Source: Thermostichus lividus PCC 6715
Lineage (GTDB): Bacteria; Cyanobacteriota; Cyanobacteriia; Thermosynechococcales; Thermosynechococcaceae
Assembly: GCF_002754935.1 (NCBI RefSeq)
Contig: NZ_CP018092.1
Span: 2,586,501 to 2,650,500, forward strand
Length of the DNA stretch: 64,000 nucleotides
Direction: 5' to 3'
Shown: in pieces, positions 47,118-55,218 of the stretch
Layout of the letters: every line of letters begins with the position of its first letter
Position numbering within the stretch: position 1 is the stretch's first letter
Notes under the pieces: generated by a model
The model's input: the letters and a program-made list of their open reading frames with translations, nothing else
Database searches by the model: none
Told to the model about the DNA's origin: nothing
Position numbers and translations under genes: made by a program

Positions 47118-48271
47118 ATGAAAGCCTTTGCTGATCCCAGTTGTAATCATACCCCCCCACAGCAGCGCCCCTCAGCCTCCTGTTGTTTGTGGCTGATCGA
47201 CCAGGGGATGAAGAGGAAACGGCTGCCATCCAATCCTATATCCAGCAACTGCCGTCCAACTTTGGTGTGGAGTTAAAAGTTGTGCCCATTGGGGAGCAGC
47301 CTTACCTGCTCGAGGAGTATAAGCTGGTGGCTACCCCAGCCCTCATTAAAGTGCGACCCGAACCCCGCCAAACCCTAGCCGGTCGCAAATTGTTGGAAAA
47401 AGTAGATTACTGGTGGCCACGCTGGCAGCAGCAACTGGCCATGGTGTTACAGGCAGATATGGAAAAAACTGCTGCTGAGCAATCCGATTGTAGTATGGAG
47501 CTGGTGCGCCTTCAGGAAGAACTCTTTCAACTGCGCCAAACCTGCGATCGCCTCAGTGAGCAACTGCACTTTAAAGATCGCATTATTAGCCTGCTCGCCC
47601 ACGAATTACGCAACCCCCTCACCGCCGTTGGCATTGCCCTAGAAACCTTAGAGTCTCATTGGCACAACGAACTCAGTTGTCAACTCAATCGGGAGGATAC
47701 ACAGCGGCTGTTTCACCATGCTCGCAGCCAAACCGTCGTCATGGGGCAATTGATTACCGACCTGCTATTGGCCGCCCGTGGGCCGCAAGATAACTTGCAA
47801 ATTATGCCCCGCCAACTGGATCTGCGCAGCCTCTGCCAAGAGACCATCAACGATGTGCGTCTGAACTTTGAACGCAAACAACAAACGTTTACAACTGACT
47901 TACCGTTGGATATTCCCCTAGTCTATGGGGATGGCGATCGCATCCGCCAAGTGTTAGTCAATCTACTAGACAACGCCTGTAAATACACCCCAGAAGGCGG
48001 CACCATTCACCTGAGTGTGCTGCACCGCATGACCCAAAAAGTCCAAGTGACCGTCTGTGATACCGGGCCAGGTATTCCGCCGGAGGATCAGGAGAAAATT
48101 TTTGGTGAGACCGTGCGCCTCGATCGCGATCGCGCCATTGAAGGCTATGGCATTGGCCTTGCCCTCTGTCGCCAAATCATCCGGATGCACTACGGCCAAA
48201 TTTGGGTGGACTCCCACCTCGGTAAAGGCAGTTGTTTTCACTTCACATTACCAGTGTATCGCGCTCGATGA
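47118..48271 (+). CDS. sasA: Adaptive-response sensory kinase SasA, frame broken in a C-run
   Basis: Histidine kinase that binds KaiC through an N-terminal KaiB-like domain and phosphorylates RpaA. The ATG at 47118 opens [14 protein letters not shown]; at the C7 run 47152-47158 one added C continues as [20 protein letters not shown], linking to the long frame and giving about 384 residues. KaiB-like domain to about residue 105 ([19 protein letters not shown]), a coiled linker, then phospho-His in [14 protein letters not shown] box [13 protein letters not shown] and G boxes [18 protein letters not shown]. Without the repair the kinase would lack its clock-binding start. The likely cause is sequencing error. 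Confidence 0.88.
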
Positions 48272-48279
48272 GGCCAAAC

Positions 48280-48716
48280 ATGACAACTAACGGCAATCCC
48301 ACCGTTCCCGTGACGGTACTGACAGGGTACCTCGGAGCAGGTAAAACCACCCTTCTGAATCGGATCTTGACCTACGAACACGGCAAGAACGTTGCTGTGA
48401 TTGTGAAGATGCCCATGAACACGATGACACCGTTGGCTCCGTCTCCATTGTTGCCCAAGGCGAGCTAGATGGGGCAAGGTTGCAGGCATGGCTGAGCCAG
48501 TTATTACAAACCCAAGGCCCCGATATCTTCCGCATGAAAGGCATTTTGCATCTCGCGGGGCAGCCCACCCCCTTTGTATTTCAGGGGGTACATATGCTCT
48601 TTGACGGTCGTCCCCTCGATCGCCCTGTTAACCATCAGCGTAACGAGCTGGTGTTTATTGGCCGCAATTTAGATGAACAGCAGTTACGTCAGCAGTTTGC
48701 CGCCTGTCTCATCTAG
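48280..48716 (+). pseudogene. CobW/COG0523 GTPase gene with a large internal deletion
   Basis: N-terminal part: [20 protein letters not shown] (Walker A) to NVAVIV at about 48403. The next bases are in another frame and encode the C-terminal region: [20 protein letters not shown], then QAWLSQLLQTQGPDIFRMKG and a typical CobW_C end (NELVFIGRNLDEQQLRQQF). About 200 residues, including the Cys-x-Cys-Cys metal motif and the rest of the GTPase domain, are gone. It directly follows sasA (9 bp). COG0523 proteins are metal-trafficking GTPases; this copy cannot bind GTP properly. Confidence 0.82.
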
Positions 48717-48856
48717 GGGTTGCCACCGCGATATTGCAGGACACTTGAGTAACTGCCTGTGCATAGGCGATCGCCCCCAAGGGTAATGTTTATAGTAGGC
48801 AACTAAGGGCTATCTTCAACGTTTCCTTAAGCAATTAACCATAGGGTGAGACACAA

Positions 48857-49489
48857 ATGTCGGAACAGCGTGCCATTGCCACCACGATCGCCACTGGGTT
48901 TGTGGCTATTGCCATCAGCGGTTGCGGCTTGTTTGTGAGCGAGAGCGAAATCAGTGAACCCCTCCCCCAGCAACCAGCAGCTGAGGCCGAACCGGCTGCC
49001 GAAGCTACGCCAACTCCAGCCATTGTCCCTTCGCCTATCACTGCCCTAACGCCGCCCACCAACCCCAAAGAGTATGTTGCAGGGTTGTCTGATACGGGTC
49101 GCTCTAACCCGTTTGAACCGGTACCAGTTCCGGGAACGGGCACCCCAGGCGGTAATGGCAATGGTGCTACGGGTGGAACAAGTGGTACAGGTGGTGCGGG
49201 TGGTTCTGCTACCCTGCCGCCACCGCCCCCACCGGTAGATGCCCAAGCTGTCCAAGTATTTGGTGTTGCGGCGATCAACGGTCGTCTCCAGGCCGTCATT
49301 CGCTCTCCCAAAGAAAATGTCACCCGTACCGTGCAAGTAGGGGACACCATTGCTGGTACAGTGCTGGTGCGCTCCATTGATGCCTATGAAACCGTACCCG
49401 CAGTGATTTTGGAGCAATTTGGCCAAACGGTACGAGTGCCGGTAGGTAAACCGACAACCGCTCAAGCAGGGCAGCCAGCGACGATCTAG
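48857..49489 (+). CDS. Lipoprotein with proline/glycine-rich linker, PilP-like end
   Basis: 210 residues. The signal peptide ends in a lipobox-like AIAISGC (Cys near residue 23). A low-complexity Pro/Ala/Glu and Gly/Thr-rich region spans about 35-125 (EAEPAAEATPTPAIVPSP, GNGNGATGGTSGTGGAGG). A compact C-terminal beta domain (VFGVAAINGRLQAVIRSP, VQVGDTIAGTVLVRSID) resembles the repeat of PilP/GspC-type secretin-associated proteins. A role in envelope or pilus assembly is plausible but unproven. Confidence 0.72.
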   Translation: MSEQRAIATTIATGFVAIAISGCGLFVSESEISEPLPQQPAAEAEPAAEATPTPAIVPSPITALTPPTNPKEYVAGLSDTGRSNPFEPVPVPGTGTPGGNGNGATGGTSGTGGAGGSATLPPPPPPVDAQAVQVFGVAAINGRLQAVIRSPKENVTRTVQVGDTIAGTVLVRSIDAYETVPAVILEQFGQTVRVPVGKPTTAQAGQPATI

Positions 49490-49899
49490 CTGGGCTGGCT
49501 ACACCGATCTCTAGCCCAAGGGTAGCGTTAAGGAGGTGCCGCCTATCCTCTTGGTTGCCCTTGAGGTGCTGGATCGTGACCCCCTCTTTCGCGATGCCTA
49601 GGCAGTGAGTGCATTGATGCCTACCGCAAGCTAAGATCCTGCGAATGGGAGCAGTTTTGTGAAACAAACGATCGCAGCTAAGGGCGCGGCGATCGCGCTA
49701 TGGGGCAACAAACGATCGCCAGTCATGTTTTTGTAAAAAATCATTGAGAGTTCTCCAAGAGACTCCGCTTGCAAGCGCGGGGAAGGTGTTAATGTTCAGC
49801 TCCAAAGTGATTGTATGTCCTAGGTGTAGCGAATAGGCATGGGGTGTTATCTGCTATTTACTTAGCTGTGAGCGTGTTAATCGATCTTCAGGATAACCG
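49490..49899. other. Intergenic region with a glutamine-synthetase-like remnant (about 49530-49680)
   Basis: 410 bp without an intact gene. From about 49540 the plus strand reads VALEVLDRDPLFRDA, and after one frame change near 49600 LGSECIDAYRKLRSCEWEQF. Together this resembles the extreme C-terminus of GSI/GlnT-type glutamine synthetases (A-L-E-x-L-x-x-D-P...YK-x-x-E-W). It is only a scrap. At about 49770 there is a perfect palindrome CGCTTGCAAGCG in a GC-rich setting that looks like a decayed IS end. Confidence 0.42.
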
Positions 49900-50247
49900 A
49901 TGCATTTATCTGACCCCCTACAGCAAGCGATCGCCCAATTCAACAGCGGCCAATACTATGCGTGCCACGACACCCTCGAAGTGCTGTGGTTAGAGGCTAC
50001 CGAACCCGATCGCACCTTTTATCAAGGTCTGCTGCAGATTGCTGTTGCCTGTTACCATGCTAGCCGCAGTAACTCCCGGGGGGCAATTTTACTTCTAGGG
50101 GAAGGAACCCGCCGCCTGCAACAGTGCGACCCCGCCCATTATGGCCTTGACTTAAAAGCATTGATAGCTGCCGCCATGACCTTACAGGCCCAGCTTCACG
50201 CCCAAGCACCGCCCTCCATAGTGCTGCACATTGACCGATTGAATTAG
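49900..50247 (+). CDS. DUF309 domain protein
   Basis: 115 residues. The DUF309 signature is clear: FNSGQYYACHDTLEVLWLEA, the following FYQGLLQIAVACYHAS and RGAILLLGEGTRRLQ. This helical family is widespread in cyanobacteria and bacilli and resembles metal-dependent or DinB-like helical proteins because of conserved His/Glu residues (H-D-x-x-E), but no activity is established. It converges on the CHAT gene, whose stop lies 11 bp away. Confidence 0.88.
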   Translation: MHLSDPLQQAIAQFNSGQYYACHDTLEVLWLEATEPDRTFYQGLLQIAVACYHASRSNSRGAILLLGEGTRRLQQCDPAHYGLDLKALIAAAMTLQAQLHAQAPPSIVLHIDRLN

Positions 50248-50257
50248 CTAGGACAAG

Positions 50258-52127
50258 CTACCACGGGCTGCCAATCATCGTAAACGCAGACCAATAGTAG
50301 GGATGGCTGAGGCGGCGATCGCCCCCGCCACGAGCCACGTCTGGCGGCAGCGGAATTGATCCCCGTGGGGTTTGCAGTTGATTGCCCTTGACTTGAACGT
50401 CCCCCCGCAGCATCGCTAACTGCGCCTGCCGCAACGCTTCAGCCTTAATCGGTGCCGTATTCAATTGATGATAAAACTCAGTCATCAAGGCCAAGGTTCC
50501 CTCATCACTGACGTACCACAAACTGGCCAGCACCGACTTGATCCCTGACTGCGCTGCCAAACCAGCAAAGCCTAACTCTGCCCCCAAATCGCCAACAGCG
50601 GTTCGACACGCACTCAAGGTCAACAGTTCAGTATCTGGGCGGTAGAGCTGCAAATTGCGCAACTGCAACAGATTCAAGCGGCTATCCCTAAACGCAATAT
50701 AGGAATTTTCTGGAGACCCCGGCTGGAACTCCGCGTGGGTGGCCAAATGGATCACCTGATAAGCTCCACTCCGCCGTTGGGCCTGAAGATTAGAAATGGT
50801 GAACGCCTCATTCAAAAACTCTTTCCCACCCCCCAAATCGTCTGTGATCTGAGCCAATTCAATCGGTACCGCCGGTAATGGCGACTGATCCACAAACTCC
50901 GAGGCTCCCATAGCCAGGATGCGCCCCTGCTGAACATTGCGGTAGCGGGTATCCATTAAGCTCATACTGGGTACTAGCCCAACGCTAAAGCGCTCCACCA
51001 AAAAACCTTGACCATCGTGCAGTGCCGCTATAGGAACCCCTCGCATCCCACCATCCAGGACAAAGACCAGCGTTTCTATCCCTTGAGTCTCCAGTTGCGG
51101 ACGCAGCGGCGCAATCAACCATTGATAAAGCTGTTGCGATGCTGGCAAGTAGGTACGGGTATTGACGAGCCGCGGATCCCGCACATTGTTCATGAACTCC
51201 TCAGCAGCTTTGAGAACTTGCGCTTGCCCTACCCCCTTCACGGCTTGATAAATTGGCTCACCCTCAGGAGTCACCATCAAGAGATCCGTTTGCTCAGGAC
51301 GGTTGAGCATGTAAATGACCGCAGGTTTCTTGCCCGTTTGCTTGGCAATTTCGTTGAGGATGGCCTGAATTTGCGCCAGCGATAGCTCATCCGCATCACA
51401 GGTGCGCCCAAAGTAACTGCTGACCTCTTGGCACCCCATCTGATCGAGCAAAATTAGGGCATTTTCTAAGTCATTATTCTCTAGAGCAAGGGCAATCTCT
51501 TGTGGAAACAGGACTGGTGGAAGCTCAGAAGGGGGCTGCAACGGCGGAATTATTGCCGGTGGTGGAGGTTGCAATACATTGTTGGCCGCCTGAGTACACT
51601 CATTGTTACTGTACTGCAACTGCGAGCAAGGATTAGAGACCAGATTAGGGCCTAAATTCTGGAAGCGAATATTGCCACGCTCAACCGTTCCCGAAAGAAT
51701 CGTTGGATTGCCATTCGCTAGGGGGGCAATCACTGAATTGGGGGTCACCAGCGCACCAAGCGTACCATTGACCGCTGGATTACCAACCAAGAAAAAGGTA
51801 TCACTATTAATAAAAATATTAATGGCATTGCCATAGATGCTGGTGAGAATGCCGTCAACAGTAAAGGCTCCCGTTAGTCGCAACGAATTACCTGCAAAAA
51901 TATCGACGTTTCCAGTGCCAGCATTAATAAAACTCAATAATAGATTGATCCCAGAAAGATTGACATTACCGCCACTGCCAGCACTGATAAGGAAGCCTGA
52001 CGTAATGTTGCCGTTGCTAGCAGCAATCGAGATATTACCGCCCCGCGTAAAAATGTCACCAGTGTGTGCCTCTGCGTTAATTGGCCTGTTGAAATCAATG
52101 GGGAATGAGTTATTCTGCCTCGCTTCT
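50258..52127 (-). pseudogene. CHAT-domain/filamentous haemagglutinin protein, 5'-truncated
   Basis: The open frame has no good start: it runs from a stop near 52130 and reads haemagglutinin-type beta repeats (NGNITSGFLISAGSGGNVNL, FINAGTGNVDIFAGNSLRLT), a Pro-rich linker (PPPPAIIPPLQPPSELPP) and a complete C-terminal CHAT protease domain with catalytic His in VIHLATHAEF and Cys in LTLSACRTAVG. Full cyanobacterial relatives begin with a secretion signal and an N-terminal haemagglutinin domain, which are missing. A TTG at about 51937 could start a 559-residue cytoplasmic form, so residual function is possible. Confidence 0.75.
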
Positions 52128-52198
52128 CAGCCAAAGGGGCTGAATTGACCCAAGGGGGCGTTAAAGTAGGAGTGGTCTTTGAGATAGGTTATACATCT

Positions 52199-52384
52199 AT
52201 GGATTTGCCCACTCTGCGCGATCGCCTACAGATCATTCTCAGTAAACGAGAGAGTCTGAAAATGCTGATGGAGCTTCCCGGTACTGGCACCATTAGTATT
52301 GACATCCAATCTGCTTTGGCGGAACTGGATGAACTGGTGAACGATATTAAACGTACCTTCCCAGACTTAGACATCTCTGCATAG
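52199..52384 (+). CDS. Small conserved protein, unknown function
   Basis: 61 residues from ATG 52199 (MDLPTLRDRLQIILSKRE). Predicted mainly helical and acidic at its end (ELDELVNDIKRTFPDLDISA). I do not recognise a family. It ends 10 bp before the dienelactone hydrolase start and is probably co-transcribed with it. Upstream it abuts the broken edge of the CHAT gene. Confidence 0.6.
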   Translation: MDLPTLRDRLQIILSKRESLKMLMELPGTGTISIDIQSALAELDELVNDIKRTFPDLDISA

Positions 52385-52394
52385 GACGGCAGTC

Positions 52395-53159
52395 ATGGCA
52401 GACATTACCAGTCGTTGGGTAAAAGTGGTCAATGGTGATTTGCTCATTGATGCCTACTTGGCGGCACCCACCGCCCCGGGATGCTACCCTGGTGTCATTG
52501 TGTTTCAGGAGATTTTTGGGGTTAATGCCCATATCCGAGATGTGACGGAACGAATTGCCCGTGAGGGCTATGTGGCGATCGCCCCGGCGTTGTACCAACG
52601 CTTTGCGCCGCAGTTTGAAGCCGGTTACACCGCCGCTGACATTGACTTGGGGCGGCAGTACAAAAACCAAACGAAGGCCGATGAACTCCTCAGCGACACT
52701 CAGGCCACCATTGCTTACCTGCAAGGATTAGAGGCAGTTAAAGGGGATGCCATTGGCACCATCGGCTTTTGCTTTGGCGGGCATGTGGCCTACTTAGTGG
52801 CTCAGTTACCCGACATCAAGGCCACTGCTGCATTTTATGGCGCGGGCATTACCACCATGACCCCCGGTGGCGGCCTGCCCACCTTGGCCATAACCCCGAA
52901 AATTCGCGGGACGCTCTACGCCTTTTTTGGCGATCGCGATCAAAGTATTCCCATGGAGCAGGTTAAAGAGATTGAAAGGGCGCTGCACCACCATGGCATC
53001 CGCCATCACATCTTTATTTATCCGGCAGATCACGGCTTCTTTTGCGATCAGCGCGACAGTTACGATGCAGCGGCGGCTCACGATGCTTGGACGCAGGTGA
53101 TGCACCTGTTTGAAACCGTGCTGAAAGCATCTACGGCTCCTGCCCAACCTAGTAGCTAG
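52395..53159 (+). CDS. Dienelactone hydrolase family protein
   Basis: 254 residues, alpha/beta hydrolase. Catalytic triad positions typical of the family: Cys in GFCFGGHVAYL near residue 123, Asp in FFGDRDQSIP near 176 and His in YPADHGFFCD near 211. The early oxyanion region IVFQEIFGVN is also present. It hydrolyses lactone or ester bonds; the cellular substrate in cyanobacteria is unknown. Cytoplasmic. The stop overlaps the pyruvate-kinase-like gene by 11 bp in convergent orientation. Confidence 0.9.
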   Translation: MADITSRWVKVVNGDLLIDAYLAAPTAPGCYPGVIVFQEIFGVNAHIRDVTERIAREGYVAIAPALYQRFAPQFEAGYTAADIDLGRQYKNQTKADELLSDTQATIAYLQGLEAVKGDAIGTIGFCFGGHVAYLVAQLPDIKATAAFYGAGITTMTPGGGLPTLAITPKIRGTLYAFFGDRDQSIPMEQVKEIERALHHHGIRHHIFIYPADHGFFCDQRDSYDAAAAHDAWTQVMHLFETVLKASTAPAQPSS

Positions 53160-54645
53160 GCGCACTGGGTTGCCAAGAGTGTAGGGCACGCAGTTGAGGC
53201 GTTTTCTTCTGTTGATGGGCTTCCATGCGAACCAGCACATCATCCAGCGTATCGACGGCTAAGCCAACGTAGGGACCTTTGTTGAGCATGACGCACTCCG
53301 CCCGCTCTGCCATTGCCGCATCAGTCATTTCTGCGCGGGAGGGCACCCCTTTTTTGACCAAATTTTCTAAGACCTGAGTGGCCCAGATGACGGGGACGTG
53401 GGCGGCTTCGCACAGCCAGAGAATTTCTTCTTGCATTTCCGCAAGCCGTTGATAGCCAATTTCAACGGCTAGATCGCCACGGGCAATCATAATACCAAAG
53501 GGTTGCTGCCCTGCGGCCTGCACTATGAGATCCGGCAGGGCACGAATGGCTTGGAGAGTTTCTATTTTGGCGATGATACCGAGCCGCTGAGCGCGATCGC
53601 CACAGCGTTGGGTAAGCTCTGATTGTAGGAGCGCAATGTCAGCCGCAGACTGCACGTAGGAGTAACCGATGAGGTCAGCCTCTTGAACAATTAGATCAAG
53701 GTGTTGGCGATCGCGATCGGTGAGGGGACACAACGACAGTTGGCTATCCGGGAAGTTAAAGCCTTTATCCGGTTTCAGGCGTTGGCCTTTTTTGCAATGG
53801 CTGAGGACTAGCTCAACCCCTTGCTCGTTTTTTGCCACAATCTGCCCGCCAATGTGGCCATCGTCCAGCCACACCCGATCGCCCACCTTAAGCTGGGGCA
53901 AAATTTCCGGTAGGGAGCACGTGATCTGAACAACACCCGCACGGGAGCGATCAATGTTGTAGCACACGTAGAGGCGATCGTTCGGCTTGATCCGTGCCCC
54001 CTCAGGAAACACCTCTGCTACCCGGGGTTTTGGCCCGCCCAAATCCATCAGGATTTTACAGGGCTGGTTGGTGAGGTGCACCGCCGCCCGTAAATTGGCA
54101 ATCATCGCCTGCCATGTGGCGGGGTCGTCGTGGGCACAGTTAATACGGGCGCAGTTCATCCCCTTGCGCAATAAGGTAATGCTCCACTGTGGATCTGTGG
54201 CAGCAATAGTTGGCAGTGTTACCATAATGCGTACATGGCGCTTGCCGCGGATCTCCCCGAAGAGTTCTTGGGTGTGCTGCCGCAGTTGGCGATCGCCCTC
54301 AAAAAAAGCTGCCAAGGGAGGTCGCGGAGGCAACCCCTGCTGAGAGTGGCACAGTGCCCCCAAGGTGTTAATGACCGCATCGAGGTTAGGCAGTACCCGC
54401 GCTTCAATGCGCCCCAAGGAGGATAACCCCCAAGGCATCAATGCCATTTGAATGGCACGCAGATCCCGCCAGCGCAAGGCCAAATAGTAAGCTAAATTCC
54501 GGGCACTTGGCAGAAACTGGGAACGGCGAATGTGGGGTTGCCAGCGCTGAAAGCGAGCCTCCCCTTCCTTAAACACCTCATGGCGTAAGTCTAAAAGACT
54601 CTGGAGTAAGGCGGTGGGTGCAATCGTTTGTGGCTCAGTCAGCAT
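53149..54645 (-). CDS. Pyruvate-kinase-like protein with N-terminal extension
   Basis: 498 residues from ATG 54645 (MLTEPQTIAP). About 150 N-terminal residues precede a pyruvate kinase-like barrel: RINCAHDDP replaces the usual NFSHG, LMDLGGPKPR replaces DTKGPEIR, and the catalytic KIE survives in IIAKIETLQ with MIARGDLAVEIG. The potassium/phosphoenolpyruvate segment reads MTDAAMAERAECVMLNKGPY instead of the classical ALDGTDAVMLS. The C-terminal regulatory domain is absent. So this is a divergent paralogue; a true pyruvate kinase should lie elsewhere, and substrate specificity is open. Confidence 0.85.
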   Translation of the reverse strand: MLTEPQTIAPTALLQSLLDLRHEVFKEGEARFQRWQPHIRRSQFLPSARNLAYYLALRWRDLRAIQMALMPWGLSSLGRIEARVLPNLDAVINTLGALCHSQQGLPPRPPLAAFFEGDRQLRQHTQELFGEIRGKRHVRIMVTLPTIAATDPQWSITLLRKGMNCARINCAHDDPATWQAMIANLRAAVHLTNQPCKILMDLGGPKPRVAEVFPEGARIKPNDRLYVCYNIDRSRAGVVQITCSLPEILPQLKVGDRVWLDDGHIGGQIVAKNEQGVELVLSHCKKGQRLKPDKGFNFPDSQLSLCPLTDRDRQHLDLIVQEADLIGYSYVQSAADIALLQSELTQRCGDRAQRLGIIAKIETLQAIRALPDLIVQAAGQQPFGIMIARGDLAVEIGYQRLAEMQEEILWLCEAAHVPVIWATQVLENLVKKGVPSRAEMTDAAMAERAECVMLNKGPYVGLAVDTLDDVLVRMEAHQQKKTPQLRALHSWQPSAPSY

Positions 54646-55218
54646 GAGTGCCTCCTGTGATGAATGCAATGGCAACCAACAACCACCGGCACGGAACGCA
54701 TCTTAATAAGCTTTTTGGTTGTGCAGGAATAACAGCGTCTAGTCTTTCGATCGTTCCTCTATTTCTAAGTATATCTACTCCCTGCCAAGCTCCTTTTACA
54801 GTTCAGCAATATTTTACGATCCCCCACAAAGGGGGTCTGCCAATACTGCCAATTTTCCTTGTTGAAGGAAGACTTCCAGTAGTTGACACTCCCCATGCCT
54901 AAAGGCAGGGGATTCTTTCTTCTACGGGAGTCTATTGACTTTACCCTCAGAAAGCATCTTGACCGTATGCCCTACGGCTGCAAGTCCACGCTGAGCCACT
55001 ACTTGAGCGGCAACGTCCCTATCAGTCTCGTATCCACACTCAGGACAGCTATGTACTCTCAGACTTAGCGGTTTTTTGCCAGTGTGCGTTTGGCAATTAG
55101 GGCAAATCTGAGATGTACCATTTGGATCAACCTTTAAGAAAGCAACACCACGCTTAAGGCAGACATATTCTAAAATGCTGAGAAACTGCCCAAACCCAGC
55201 ATCTAAAGTGTGCTTACC

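Noticed and set aside
49046-49465. Minus-strand open frame over the lipoprotein gene
   Set aside because: It arises from the Gly/Pro/Thr-rich repeats of the plus-strand gene.
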